Position numbers and translations under genes: made by a program
NCBI GenBank assembly: GCA_027924645.1
Contig: BSBN01001687.1
Location: 5,518,001-5,582,000 of the forward strand
DNA: 64,000 bases
DNA from: Cunninghamia lanceolata
Lineage: Eukaryota > Streptophyta > Pinopsida > Cupressales > Cupressaceae
Direction of reading: 5' to 3'
Notes under the pieces: generated by a model
What the model was told of the DNA's origin: nothing
What the model saw: only the letters and a program-made list of their open reading frames with translations
The model's database searches: none
In this document: positions 12,901 through 25,900 of the stretch, in pieces
Numbering within the stretch: the first letter of the stretch is position 1
Layout: each line of letters starts with the position of its first letter

Positions 12901-15117
12901 ATAACAGCGAATACAAGTATTAAAATTGTATTGCTTCCACTAAGATGACTATCGACCTTTATCATAACTAAAGCAAATTACACCATACTGGGGTGAACCA
13001 AATCATTATTTAGATAATTTCATTGAAATATAAATAAATCAAAAATATAAGCACTGACATGCATACCTCTGAACGCTTCAGATTCTCTAGTTTTCTAACA
13101 AGTATGACAAGAAAGTCTATAATCAGATTCATTGCCCCTCTTGGCCACTCGAGTCTCCTCATCATTAGTCGCACCTCCCTTTTTCAATCCCTTTGTAGAT
13201 ATATGAGGTTTAAGAAATGCGCCGATAGGAACAACCGATGGTTTTTGAAACTATTCCAGTGTGAATTCCCCATTTAAGAACCATAATGCTTAAAATATAA
13301 ATGTCTATCCTTTCTTTCTATGCCTATTACCTTTAGCAACTTGATCTCATGCTATTGCCACAATCCAACTAAAAACTTGTTATCTTCCCACAAAGGTATC
13401 CCATCGTGTCTCCATCCAGAGAAGCTTCTATGAAGAACACATTCTCCTGTCTTTCAAAAATTGTTTTTCTCTTTAGATGATGTGAATTGAATCTCATTAT
13501 TTTCAGCTCCCTCACTATTTCAGATTGGATGCTAAGAAGGTTATTCTCAAGAATAAGTCCCAATGGTAGAACAATGCGACTCTGGTGCTATGAAACTCTC
13601 TCTTTTAAGACTGCTCTCTATTCTCCTAAGCTTGGCCTCCAAAACTGATGAAAGAGAAGCAAGAAGTCACATGATCTTGGTGCCCACACAATCACAACTT
13701 AACTGTATGATATTGAATCTCGTGCAACCACCAAAGATGAAATAGGTTTAGCCGCCAAAGAAATAATTGTTGGAAAAATAAGAAGCCAAATCTCCTAGCC
13801 TCGCTTGTCTGTAATAATCCTGATTAATAACTACTTTCTCACAATAGTAGTGCTACTCTTGGGGAAAGAATCCTGTAAACTGGAAGCTTTGTGTTTTTTA
13901 TATGGTTGAATCAAAATTTAGTTATCATGACAGTTTCAAATGGTTTTACCTTCTTGTTTTAACATGTCAAGTTCTTACCTTTTTGATATGGCTTGATGAT
14001 CACATCTATTATTCGGTTATCATAACAAGATTACAATATTTGCTTCGTGAAAGTTTTAGGAATGGGTACGTATTAAGATGGCCAATAATATTATAGTTTC
14101 AATGAAATTGCCAAAGAATGATTAAAATTAAAGTAGCTTATGAATGTATGATCGCCCTTGACCAAATCGAGCTTTGCATACTTAAATGTTCAAAAAGGAT
14201 GATAATAAGTTTTTGGATTTAAGGGTGGCAAGCTTCGGGGTTGCTAGGGGATATCATCCCTTTGTTCCCCAAGAGACTAAGTAATTAATATTTATTTATA
14301 TATTAATCATTATAGAAACAATACAACATTGAGACGTAAAACTTACATGTATTAATACCAATAGGGTTTACATTAGTGTGCAAAATTTTACGCACCACAT
14401 GTGATTGGGTCGAGATATTCTCCCCTTCATGTAAAGGAGAAAAATGAGTTGTGTCGATTGACAACATATGAGAATCTTGACATTCAAAACTTAATCAGGA
14501 AACATACTTAATTTTCATTCCCAACAACATCATTGCACACATAAAGATATTCTCGTTTACGACACAAGGGACATCATTTTCATCAAAAAGTCACATTAGC
14601 TAAAAAAATGACTAACATTTAATGTTAACAATGTTGATTCTCTATAAATGACCAAACTATCATTAAAAGATTCTAAATGACATCAACAACTTGTCGAGTT
14701 GAGAAATAAACTTAGAACAATAGGTTTGAGTATCACTTACCTGACTTAATTAGGTTCACCAATTTCACCAATAAGACTTAAGATGGTGACAAACTATACT
14801 TTTCCTTATATCTATACTCTTCTCTCTGATTATTCTCTCCCTCCCTTTCTCAAAGAGGTAGAAACCTATTTCCTGACTGCAACTTGCAATCACCAATTGA
14901 GATTAGTGTATCGATAATGATTTCATAATCCATATGAAATCATCACATCTTGACAACTTTTAAACACATGTAAATTTTAGTCATATAAACATAACTCATG
15001 AAAACATTGATTTTTCCAGACATTTTACTAAACGTCAAATCATTGAATCATGCGTAAGCATCTACTAATTACTTCAAAAGTAAAAAGTAAAACATAATCA
15101 AAGTTAGGGTTGTAACA
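9904..15117 (-). repeat. Element A 5' LTR, 5.2 kb
   Basis: Starts TGTAACA after the primer site and ends GTAACA at 15117. The last 1,001 bp repeats window positions 1-1001. No coding region was recognised; short ORFs inside show no domain. It contains a recent 147-bp tandem duplication. Confidence 0.75.
10618..10911. repeat. 147-bp tandem duplication inside the element A LTR
   Basis: 10618-10764 and 10765-10911 are nearly identical, differing by about one indel (GAGATTCCC against GAGATCCC). Each unit starts in a short TA run, a likely slippage point. Because it is nearly identical it should be young. Confidence 0.9.
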
Positions 15118-16101
15118 AGAACATCCTTCGAAGACATCATGGGCATCATCTACATCCTTGAATCATGTGAGGAATTCTAAGACCTTCATACTTCTTCCTG
15201 TACGTTCCTGTTTGGAATGGGAAGATCACTTGTACACTTCTGTGGTTTGATTTCTTCCCAAGGGGAGAAATGTCATTCAACGTTTGTGGGTCATCTTCAG
15301 CATCCAATCTTGAGCATCTACCAAAACTACAGGATGTATTTTGAGGGGAGATTTCATGGTTAATCTTCTCATTTTAGTTTTGGGAGGATCCATCTCTTCG
15401 CATGGATTTCATTCCTTCACATTTTTAGGGGGAGTCACATCGACCTTCTATCATTTCTCTCCTATGGGGAGAACATCATATTATACATTCATCTTAGAAG
15501 TAGTCCTTGGGGGTCATGTATAGTCCTCCTTCTTTCTTCTTTACTTGTACAATTCATTCTTGCATTATTTCTCTATTGGAGGAAAGCTTTTTACCACAAG
15601 GTTTTCTTTCTTTCACCACTTTATGAAAATTTATTTGTACGTGGGTACCTAATATGGCCTAGTAGTCAAGACCTGTCATTTTTGTATTCTCCCTAAGTTG
15701 AACTTAAGGGGGTTTTAGTTTAAATAGTGTCATTATCTAACTAGTTTAGATATCACCTTTTGAAGGATTGACCTATTCACCCATAAAATTAAGCTTCCTT
15801 AGGTATTTTAGGAGTTTGTCTCATTTTGACATGTGTACTCATGCATATGATACACCTCTTTCATTTTGTCTTTCCACTTGCCCTCACACATGTCATGTGA
15901 GTTAAACAAGTGTTGCATGCTTGTAGGGGTAGTCAGTAGTTTAGCCATCCCTTCCTACCTCCTTCTCCTTGCCTATTTATGCAAGGCTTCTCTTTGTATT
16001 TTATACACTCTCATTGTATATGATATATAAACTCTTGTGCTCCTTTTTTCACTTGTGGAAGGTTATTCTATTTGTGCTTGTTGATCTTGGCTTCTCTAAC
16101 A
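15118..16101 (+). mobile_element. Element E: 3' end and LTR of an LTR retrotransposon related to element D
   Basis: 15118-15712 parallels 61071-61439 of element D: a sentence of shared words (GGGTACCTAATATGGCCTAG, then AACTTAAGGGGG) runs into an LTR at about 15713-16101 ending CTCTAACA. The LTR itself has diverged from that of D. The 5' part of E must lie left of the window because element A is inserted at 15117/15118. No protein domain was recognised. Confidence 0.6.
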
Positions 16102-16715
16102 ATAATTTGGTGAAAATTGGATATTTCAAAGAGATAGTATTGAAAGTTAAAAAAACATAGATTTCATTCCAACAAACCTAAGTATGAGAAAAAAAAATCT
16201 ATTTTTTTCATCTTTAAATATAAGTAAAGGTGTCCACATAAGTTGATGTGATGCATTTTTGTGATTTTTTTGTAAGTAAATAATTAGTAAACTATTAATA
16301 AAGAAGAAGATAAGATTTGAAAGTAGAGAAGGATTTGATTTTTGATTTAAAAGGAAATAAATCAAGAAGAAGATAATATGAGATATGAGAGGATAATTGA
16401 TAAGATTATATAATTAATTTAATTAATTAGATACAACTGAGTTAGAAATGGAAAGAAATCAAGAAGATAAGATGAGATATGAGATGATAATTGATAAGAT
16501 TATCTAATTAATTTAATTAATTAGACACACATGAGTTAGAAATGGAAAGAAATCAAGAAAAATGAAAGGATTAATTAAATAATTGTAAATTATTTAATTA
16601 ATACTAGGAAGTGGGAAAATCAACTTAATTAGATAATTAGGCATTATTTAATTAATGTGAAAGTATAGAAAATGAATAATTAAGTTAGCAAGTGAGGGGA
16701 ATTTTAGGTGTCTAC
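16102..16715. repeat. Dispersed AT-rich repeat, partly inverted copy of 46830-46925
   Basis: 16102-16260 reads AATTTGGTGAAAATTGGATATTTCAAAG and related words; the reverse complement occurs near 46925-46830. E is inserted at its edge. 16358-16552 contains two ~97-bp tandem units (GATAATTGATAAGATTAT core). No gene. Confidence 0.55.
16358..16552. repeat. Two ~97-bp tandem units
   Basis: AATCAAGAAG...GATAATTGATAAGATTATMTAATTAATTTAATTAATTAGA...GAGTTAGAAATGG occurs twice in succession. The palindromic AATTAATTTAATTAATT core may promote duplication. Confidence 0.75.
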
Positions 16716-16772
16716 AGATGTCTTTGATGGTGTCTTTGAGTCTTGTTCCTCAACTTCCTCATTTTCACTTTC

Positions 16773-17495
16773 CTATTTTTTTCCATTATCTTCAGAATGA
16801 GGATCAACTTCTTGTGCCTTTTCTTTATGGTATCTTTTCCCATCTACCTTCACATTTGCACTCTCCACAATCTTATGAAACCTCTTATTGTAGCATTTGT
16901 ATGCTTTACTCCTTGATGAGTAACCAAGGAATATTCCTTCATCAGCACTGGCTTCAAACTTTCCCAAGTCTTCTTCATCTCTTCTTATATAACATGTTCT
17001 TCCAAATACTCTGAAGTGCTTCATTGTTTTCAGACTTCCTTTCCATTATTCATATGGTGTCATGCAATCATTTACTTTGATTTTTCCATGATTTAAAAAA
17101 TAAACAATGGTATGAACTACATCTCTCTAGAATGTGTCAAGTATCCTATACTCATTTAGCATGGCCCTAGCCATTTCTTTAACTATTCTATTTTTTCTTT
17201 CTGAAACTCCATTTTGTTGTGGAGTTCTTACAGCAGAATAATGTCTCCTTATTTCATGCTTTTCACAGAAATATTCAAACTCATTTGAAGTGAATTCTTC
17301 TCCTCTATCTAATCTAAGACATTTGATCTTTAGACCTATTTCATTCTCTACTAAGGCCTTGAATACCTTAAACTTGTCAAGAGCTTCTTTTTTTTCTTTC
17401 ATAAATGTAATCCAAGTCATTCTAGAAAAATCATCAATTAACTTAAAGTACCTTTCTCCTTGCATTCATTTTGTCCTGGTAGGCCCACAAAGATA
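16773..17495 (-). pseudogene. Element F integrase
   Basis: 17465-17127 carries the core: LIDDFSRMTWITFMKEK, then LRLDRGEEF (second catalytic Asp) and QNGVSERKNR (catalytic Glu). 17024-16773 is the typical copia C-terminal region (FRVFGRTCYIRRDEED, GIFLGYSSRSKAY). The first catalytic Asp, normally in T-D-L-x-G-P, is Tyr at 17493-17495. A frameshift separates the blocks. The enzyme would insert element cDNA into the host genome; this copy looks dead. Confidence 0.85.
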
Positions 17496-17717
17496 TGTAT
17501 GTACAAGCTCCAAAGGTTTCAAATTATAATATTCATTTGACTTGAAGCTTCCTCTAGTCTTCTTCCCAAGTTGACATTGCTTGCACGTGATATTTGAAGG
17601 TTTTGAAATTTTTGGCATGTCTCTTGTTGCTTCCTTATGACTGTCTTTGACAAGATTATCAAAGTTTATGTGTCCCAATCTCATGTGCCATAACCAACTC
17701 TCATCTTCTTGACTCAT
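17466..17717 (-). pseudogene. Element F GAG-pre-integrase domain
   Basis: Open block with WLWHMRLGHINFDNL and later TCKQCQLGKK, giving the HHCC zinc-binding pattern that precedes copia integrase cores. It continues in frame into the LVHTYLCGP segment. Confidence 0.85.
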
Positions 17718-17808
17718 ACAACATGTCTCACCTCTAATTTCTCTAAGAATATAAATATTGTTTTCTACTCTACTGGCTTCTGCAATTTATTTTCCTACTT
17801 TGCTAATC

Positions 17809-18075
17809 TCACACCCTTCTGCATGAATGTGGGGGTGTGCCTTGGACACACATTTGACTCACACTTAGGAGATTGTGTTTTAGCCCTTCAACATATAGCA
17901 TGTTCTCAGCTCTTTTTTTACCATTATTTAGGCTAAGAGTTCCTTTCCCTAATATTTTTGCAGAGGCATTATCTATAAACTTCACCATTCCAATCTTCAT
18001 CCTTTTGAAGGTGAGGAATTTACTTTTATCACTTGTCATATGTTTTGAACAACCATTGTCAATGTACCATTGATA
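17809..18075 (-). pseudogene. Element F aspartic protease
   Basis: Reads WYIDNGCSKHMTSD at about 18075-18030, the copia protease active site, with DNG in place of the usual D-S/T-G. It continues through a Gly-rich flap region (ILGKGTLSL) to HNLLSVSQMC, the typical end of the domain. Confidence 0.8.
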
Positions 18076-18204
18076 TCCTTCATTTCATGCCTATAGAGTT
18101 GTTTGAACCAACATGGATTTTTCTTTCATTTCTTCTTCCTTCTTATTTCTCCATGTTTTTGAATTCTCCTATTTTTGCTTGATTGGTGTCTCCTCATTCT
18201 TGTT

Positions 18205-19114
18205 CTATTTAGGAGGTTCCACAAAACCACTTCTCCAAAATTTTCTTGTATGTCCAAAATTATTGCACTTATAGCATATGACGTTATAATCCACAAGAAG
18301 GGTAAAAGAGTTGAAATTTATGTTTGTCAACCCATCACTTCTGCTCTTGTTCCATGCAAGGTTATTTCTTGTATATGCTCCATAGTTCATTGCTCTATGA
18401 CTAAAATTGTTTCGAGCATGCATTCTACAATCTATTGCTTTATGACCAAACTGACTGCATAGAAAGCAATAACAAAAGGAGTGATTGAACCTGGTTATGT
18501 GAGCATGCCTTTATAGAAATGACTTCTTGAAATTATCATTCTTAGCTTTTGGAAGTATACTTGACTTCAAGCTCTCCTTTTTTTTTTCCCCCTTTGATGG
18601 AACTTTAAAGGACATCAACATACTCTTTTGAATTCTAATCATTTGATTTCTTTAAAGATTGAGTATCTTTAGAACTTTGGCCTTCTTGATAGCCAATACC
18701 ACTCCTATTTAACATAGGCTTTGAGAGTTGACGATGTCAGCTAAGATTTCCAAACTCGTCTCATTCTTCAAGTCCCTATTTACATGAGCCATTATTTTCT
18801 AACTATTTTCTTAGGGAAACAATATCTAGTTCCAACTTTTTTTAATCTTCTTCCATTTCTTTTAGTTGGTTTCTCACCTCTTCCTCAATCCTTTTTGCTT
18901 CTTCGATTTGAACCTTTAGATCTACAATCATCAGTTCTTCTTCTTCAAGGGCTTGAGATGTTTTTGCTTTGGATTCATTATCTTCTTGAAGCTGCGATTT
19001 TATTCTTGAGTTTCTTCTTTGAAGCCTTTTGATCTCATTGTAGGCAAAATGGAGTTCCTCCTCAAGATCCACTTCTTTGTTATCTTTGTCCTTCTTGTCT
19101 TTTGAATCTTGCAT
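18205..19114 (-). pseudogene. Element F gag C-terminal coiled coil and zinc knuckles
   Basis: 19114-18842 is a Glu/Lys-rich helix with heptad repeats. 18470-18205 carries two more CCHC-like motifs (CYKCNNFGHTRKFW; the final Cys is replaced). Several frameshifts and stops separate them. This order (first knuckle, coiled coil, second knuckle, protease) is seen in SIRE-like copia. Confidence 0.7.
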
Positions 19115-19380
19115 TTCTCCCTTTTAGTTTCCATTTTTAGGAGCATCATTCATTGCTTGTATTGCCATAAAAGTATTTCTTCTCTATCACTATTAGAAAA
19201 TTCTTCATCACTTTCCTTTGATGAGCTATTATATTCCTTGGAATAAAGACTCTTCTTGTAATTTCAAAAGTTCTTCCTTTTCTCATGTTGACCTTGTTCA
19301 TAACCCTTCTTTTATTGTTGATATCCTTTTCCTTTCTTCATGTTGTAGTCCTCTTCATCATCGCTGCTCTCATTTTTTCC

Positions 19381-20201
19381 TTACATACACTTAGAAGCAA
19401 AATGACCTATTCTACCACAATTAAAATGTTTAAATGGTAACTTTCCTTGGTACTTACCAGATCCTTTCTTTAGCTTCCTCATGAAGTGAGCTTCTTCTTT
19501 ATCGATTTCATTTTTTGAACTATTATTTGGTTCATGCTCTTTATTCTTTCCTTTCCTTGATGCTTTGAAGGTTGTCTCCTTTTTAGAAGGTTGATCCATG
19601 GTTCTCATTTCATAGGTAGTAAGAATCCCATGCAACTCATCCTTTGTCAATTAATCCAAATCTCTCATTCTTCAATCACCAAAACCTTGGAATCAAATCT
19701 TAGTGGTAAAGATCTTAATACATTTTGCATGATCACGGCCTCTTCAATTATTTCTCCAAGACCTATTATAGTGTTCACTATCTCATCAACTCAAAGCAAA
19801 TAAGAAGCTATGTTTTCTTCTTATTTCATTTTAAGGATTTCAAATTATCCCCTATGGGTTTGAAGCTTTTCCTTCTTTACTTTATCATCTACCTCATAAA
19901 TATTTTTTAGCTTATCCCACATCTCCTTGACAGATTTGCAATGCATTAATTTTACAAACCCTGATTCGAACAAACCACATAAAATAACATTCTTAGCCTT
20001 GACATTATTTTCACTTTCCCTATTTCTAGCTTGATCCGTAGGTGGGGTTGCTAGAGCAGTATAACCATTCTTAACAGATTGTCAAATATAAAACCCTGGA
20101 GCTTTAAATAAGTTTCCATCATTATTCTCCAAAAGGCATAGTTTCTCCCATCAAATAGTGGTGCCCTGTTTGAAAAACCCATATCCTTCTTGACTAGCCA
20201 T
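19381..20201 (-). pseudogene. Element F gag
   Basis: Starts MASQEGYGF near 20201, frameshifts almost at once, then reads PLFDGRNYAFW, LKAPGF, VKEMWDKLKNIYE and ends in the zinc knuckle NCGRIGHFASKC at about 19440-19385, whose first Cys is His. This is the copia gag (DUF4219/UBN2 type) that forms the virus-like particle. Several in-frame stops. Confidence 0.85.
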
Positions 20202-20250
20202 GTGTCCTTCCAAGATCTACCTTCTATTAGTTAGGCTATTCATGAAGGAA

Positions 20251-20265
20251 CCTGCTCTGATACCA
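20251..20265 (-). promoter_or_regulatory. Primer binding site, element F
   Basis: The minus strand reads TGGTATCAGAGCAGG, initiator-Met type, two bases from the LTR. Confidence 0.9.
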
Positions 20266-20267
20266 AT

Positions 20268-21578
20268 TGATGAGCACATAATTATGTTGAGAGTAGGGTG
20301 AATCAGTATAATACAAACTTTAACTTTTCAAAACTTAACAATAACATGTACACAAGATCTAGCAATTAAGAACATAGAATGAACACATGATTTATGTGGA
20401 AACCCTTGTGAGAGAAAACCATAGAAAAATATTTCTTATATATTGATCTTGTTTGTAGGAACCAACCTACTTCTTTTACAAGTCTTCTTTTATAGGCACC
20501 AACCCACGGGAGACACTAGTCCCCACTTACAGAATTTGTAGCAACCAACTCACTTGAGACACCAATCCCCACAACTGATCACCAACTCAACAAGAGACAC
20601 CAATCTCTTCTTCTATAGGAACCAACCTTAAAATTATTGAGTGAATGATGTTTTCTTCTCCACACAAATTTGATCACAACTTCTGATTTTGAATGAAGTA
20701 AATCTTCCCTCTCAAATCAAATCCACACTCATACACCTTCCTTCCCTCACAAATTTGATTCAAATGATGCACTATCTTCTCTCACAAATCTTATCACAAA
20801 ATATCAAAAAACCTTTCTTCAAAATTTGCTCTTAATCTTCACATATATTCATCAAATATATCTACACTTATCTTTCATTCATGGGATGCATATATACTTC
20901 AAAATAGGTCTAAAGCACTCTTCATAAATGTCTACCCTAGGTCTACCCAAACTTAGAAATATATCTTATTCTCTCCACACACTTCAATCATCCTTTACAA
21001 TCACCTTTTATACTTGCTTGAGAGGGGTGACTCATGCTAATAGTTGTGTTGTTTTATTGCCAAAAGATGTCTTCTATATAGTCACATCTGTTTAATTTTG
21101 GTGCTACTCTTAAGGGAGGTCATCCACCTTCTGAAATTAAATTAAATTTATCTAAAGCACCAAACATGGGTCAACCAGCATCAAGCATTAATCTTTGGCT
21201 TATTTTATTTTCTCAAGGTGAGGCACAATAGGTCGGTCAACAAGGTTAATATTTTGATTTCAAATTTTGTTTTTAACTTTCCTTCAAGGTGGTTCTTGAT
21301 CCAAGAGAGGGGCTGGAACTTATAGGAAATATTTTTTTAACTACACCAAAAAACTCATCTTTCATAGCTACCTTATCATAGATGAAATCTGCCCAAAATA
21401 TAGTTTAAAATTTAATGTAAATTGAACTATATCCACCCAGTTTCCCATAGCGAAGTCAACCTATTTAGCATTATTTTTATCCTTATTTAATGGAGACAAT
21501 GTAAATCACTGTTCTTATTTTCTTAACATTGACATCAATGATATTTTTCTTTGACATTAATGATTACATATTCCAACA
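20268..21578 (-). repeat. Element F 5' LTR
   Basis: 1,311 bp, TGATGAGC at the inner end and TTCCAACA at the outer end, so TG...CA on either strand. Single copy in the window, because the partner LTR is lost. Confidence 0.8.
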
Positions 21579-22954
21579 ATATGCAACATACACTAGATAA
21601 ATATAGAACTAATAAGTCCAATAAACCATTCCTAAATTTTCTAAATTTTCTCTTAACCTACTATTGTTTAAACACCAAGCAAGAGTAATATTTTGATTTA
21701 AGGTTCTAGGTTCAAATGATAATAAAAAAATAATAATTCTCATAAATGTAAGAAAAATTCATCTTAAAGCATCAATGGTTATAAATCAACCAATGGTGAA
21801 GAGCCTAGTCTACGGTACTAGGTTCAAACCTGATAAACAAGTAAGTCTCTTAGAATATGGAGCAAGCCCCACCAAGGAAGTTCCTTGGTAATCTACCCTT
21901 AGTTTTAGCAACATATGATATTAAGGTCTTCTAAAGGATTTAAAACATACAAATATTTGCATAACTAATATACCCATAGATGAACAAGGTAATCACAAAC
22001 CAATTCCTTGCCTACAAGATCAAGAATATTTTTTAAAATAGTAGTGATAGGATTAATTTTTGCATCTTTTAACCCTATGTTTATAACCGTGCTTACTTTC
22101 AAGACAATGAATGCTAATACACAATATTAAGTTGCAAAATTCTAGAAGTGTCAATAGAATTAGTCATTGGATAGACAAGAAGGAATAGGGAACCTAAGGT
22201 ACCTAGATAGTCATAATGAAAGCCCATAATCAAGTTCAAATTTTAGATAAATCAAGATAGCACCAAATCCACAATGCTTCTAAACTATGCATACTAATTG
22301 AGATATGATATGTTCTTAGGTTAGACTCTTAGAGTTGTCATTTTATAGAAATAATACTATCCCACATCTTCAAGAGATAAATAAACAAGATATAATTCCT
22401 CAAAAACTAGATGCAAAGAGCATCAAATAGAAGGGATGGGAGTAACCATAAATCATATATTATGTTTTTAGGTTAGACTTTTCAAATGGTCATTTTATAG
22501 AAATAATATTATCCCACATCTTGAAGAGATAAATCAACTAGATATAACACCTTAATATACTATGAAAGGAACATAAAATAGAAACCATGAGATTAACCAA
22601 AAATGTAACTACATATGTAGTAAACACATAACACAATAGAAAAATACTTTACACATTTCCTTTTCATGTTCAAAAAGTTATCTCCATGGATGAAGAACCA
22701 ACAACCAACTTGTATGGTTCCCCTAACTATCCCATTACACAAGGGATTACAAGGTAGTGCATACCATAGCTAGAATAGAAAGTAGAGTTTTGATACTAAC
22801 CATGAAATGGAAGCATTATATAATAAAATTGGAACAAGAAAATATGTATTATCTCTATATGGTGTTTTCATAGTGATGCTCATACAAACCTTGTGATATA
22901 ACTTTTTTAGTCTCACACACGCATGTTAGAGTTATGCTCCTCATCTACCATGGT
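21579..22954. repeat. Duplicated segment copy I, left part
   Basis: Aligns with 48390-50395 (apart from insertions in that copy): for example CATACACTAGATAAATATAG at the start and the words around the gypsy target at the end. No coding domain. It is interrupted at 22954 by the gypsy element and resumes at 42670. Confidence 0.85.
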
Positions 22955-25900
22955 TGTAGTGCCCCTCATTTTGGCTTTCTAAGAGTTGATAGTATTTCAT
23001 TTACATTTAGACATTTTTGAGACATGTGGGTGATATTCTTCTTACTTATGCTTAGTTATACTCATCATGGATTATGGATTGTTGATGTAGTTGTTGATAT
23101 CTTGTTATGATCATTATGATGACATTGTTGATATTATAGTATATGATGTGTTTTGACATGATCAATTAATGGTTAAATGATTATGCGGAGTAGAGTTATC
23201 ATGATTTATGTGATTGGTTGATACCTGATTGTTAGTTAGATGTTCGTGTTATATGTCATGCTTTCGGTGAAGGGATGGTGTAGCACTACTCATTATGAGC
23301 ACCCTATTACGCTGCAACCCCTATCACAGTGTGTTTGTTATATATGTATTTTCGCATATGTAACACCTTGTTTTGATGTAGGTTGTAGGTACCAGGCATC
23401 GACTCGACCTGAACTAGCAGGTCTGAGCATGCCTTTACACCAATGGATAATGTGGATAGGAGATAACATGGGGTTCCCTCTGTCGGCCAATGTCTTCAAT
23501 TTGTCGTCATCCATATATTTCTAGTCATGGGTGTAGTTGTTGATTATTGGTACTTGTCCTTGGGTGTTGGTAATCATGCGGTATGTGGTTGTCATCATTG
23601 TTGATTGTATGGTTTGAGTTATTATTGTAGTCTTATAAGATAGAACTCTTTTTGTAATAGTGTTGATATTAGATTATTTTGGGTTAATTAGTTAATGTGT
23701 ATTTGAATTTTTTGTTAATTGTTATAATAACAATAAGAATAATAAAATAATAATGACAAGTTTAAATACAATAATAATAGTTAGTTATTTAATGAAAAAA
23801 AATTAAGAAGATTAAGCAATTGGTTTTATTGTATTCAAGTTAGTGGATTTTAATAATAATAATAATAATGATATTTTTGAATCAATCTTTATTATTTAGT
23901 ACTATATTGGTTGATTTTATCTAACATAAGAGATATTATTTTAATTGCCATTATTTCACTATTGGAGTAGGGTTGTCGGGAAGTAATTTCCAGATTTTAA
24001 AATATTCCAGATAGTGGTGGAAGAAATGCATTTAAATTTTGGAAAGTGGATGTCAATAACGGGAGATTGGGGGATATGGGAATTTATTATTCTGGTCTAT
24101 TTTTGTATTGAAAGGAGTATTTGAGGGAATAAAAATTTTGGGAAGAGGGAGAAGAATAGATTTGGGAAAAAATTTTGCAGGAGAGGAAGGTGAACGGGAG
24201 GAGATTGGGAAAAAGAAAAAGAAGAATTTGCAGAGGAGAAGAGGAGGAAATAGGTAGAAGATTAGAAAGCTCAAAAGTAATTTCTGGGTATGTCATTATG
24301 CACAAGCTATCATGTTCGTTGTGTGTGTGTAGTCTACGAATTTGTCTTGATTTGCTATAATCTAGTTGATATCTTGCTCTGTATGTCATTCTTCAACAAT
24401 ATTAAACCTTTCGAAGTTGTTCGTTACTGCATGCAAATGTATATCAATTATATTCTATTCTCTCTGATTATGTTTTGAATATAGTATTCTTTCTGTTGCC
24501 TTCATTCCATAATAAAATTTAGAGTGTTATTACTCATATCCATGCAAACCATGGAGGTCAACCAAGTTCACTTTTAGATCAATAAATTATGTCAATTGGC
24601 CACCATCTTCTAAACCTATGTGACAACAATATTATAGACAAAAGAGAGTCTTACTTAATCTAACATTTTAAAACATCATTGTAAAACCCAATTTGTGCAT
24701 GTCGTGCAAATATTGCAATCCATGAGAATCCATTTCCGGGGTAAAAGTCTACTTTTACATTTCTATCAAGGCATTGGTGACTACTTAAGTCGAGCAAGCT
24801 GCCTTCAAATTGTGTGTAATGGTTATGCATACCCTATTAAGCTTCCATTTATGTATAGACTGGCACAACATTGTTTAAGGCAGTAGTGCTTGGTTCTAAA
24901 CCTGTGATTTGCATTTACCTGAGCTGCATTGTGGCATCCTCAGCAAAACCCTGTTCTGCAACCTTGTTCTCCATGAGACCGCGTTCCCCAAGGATTTCGG
25001 TCAGCATTTTTCCTTCCCTCATGAAGGCTACCTCATTTTGCATACATGTCTTTCATGACACAGCAACATCAAAATCTGAGTCTATTAGACATCTAACTCA
25101 TCGAATGTATTATAACATCCATTTTTCCACCATCTGTTTTGAGAAGAAGAAAAACAATGAAATGTTTGCTCATTACTAGTTGAACCTGGTTATTGGCCAA
25201 TCAATCCATCTTCCACAACTTTTATCTTTAAGAATCATCTAAATTTTTTCTCTTTACTTGAATCTAGAGCTGCTTCTGAGAAATGTTTTTTTGATTCGCT
25301 TCTTTTGCAATAACCCATTTAACCATGAAGCAATACTACTTCCTTTGTTCCTGGCATCGCCATATGGCTAAGCTAGCTTGAAACCTCATAAGAAAATTGA
25401 ATAGAAGAAAATCATGCTAAGTCTGAATCATTTTTCCGAAGTTGATTTCATTATTTTAACATTGGCATCTTTCTATATTCTATGGAAGTTGACTGTTAGG
25501 CTGCATTCCCTCTATAGGTTTCTGGCAGTTATTTTTTTAGAATTTCTTATTTTGAGTTCTTTAGCCTGGTAGTCATTTTTTGGGATGATAATTAGTTTTA
25601 CAAATTTATAATTACTTTATAGTTTATCAACAGCATGTCTTAAGTGTAGAATAAATAAAACTATTTAGTAATTAAAGGACTAGACTCATTAATTTCATTG
25701 TGTGTAGCCATGTTAGTCATATAGTAGACATGATATTTCCACAGTCCATGATTAAATGTGAAGCTTCTGGAAACACTGTGTCTTGCTTTTTTACGTCAAT
25801 GTTTCAGATCATACTCAATGATCCATCATCAGGACGAAAAGAGGAGAATGCAATGTGGATGAGATTGCAGAGAAGGATATATAAAAAGGAGAGAGTTGGG

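Larger units (their letters stand above)
1..15117 (-). mobile_element. Element A: giant-LTR, short-interior LTR retrotransposon (host of element B)
   Basis: The window starts inside the left LTR (1-1001), which matches 14117-15117 over its whole length, 1001 bp against 1001 bp. A minus-strand initiator-Met primer site at 9890-9901 abuts a TGTAACA terminus at 9904, so the right LTR is 9904-15117 (5,214 bp). Both LTR copies end in GTAACA. Removing nested element B leaves an interior of only 1002-1709 plus 9275-9903, about 1.3 kb, in which I recognise no pol domain. This fits a large retrotransposon derivative with oversized LTRs. The family is unknown to me; long LTRs and the primer site resemble gypsy, but that is inference. 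The far-left boundary and target duplication lie outside the window. Confidence 0.75.
16716..21578 (-). mobile_element. Element F: Ty1/copia retrotransposon, 3' truncated
   Basis: Minus strand: LTR 20268-21578, primer site 20251-20265, then gag, protease, and integrase down to 16716. Reverse transcriptase, RNase H and the other LTR are missing, so the sequence breaks inside the integrase C-terminal/linker region. Its outer flank ATATG (21579) is continuous with the repeat segment whose second copy (48385-48395) reads TCATATGCAG without the element. LTR style (TGTTGGAATATG on the minus strand) and gag layout fit the SIRE/Angela side of plant copia. Confidence 0.85.
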
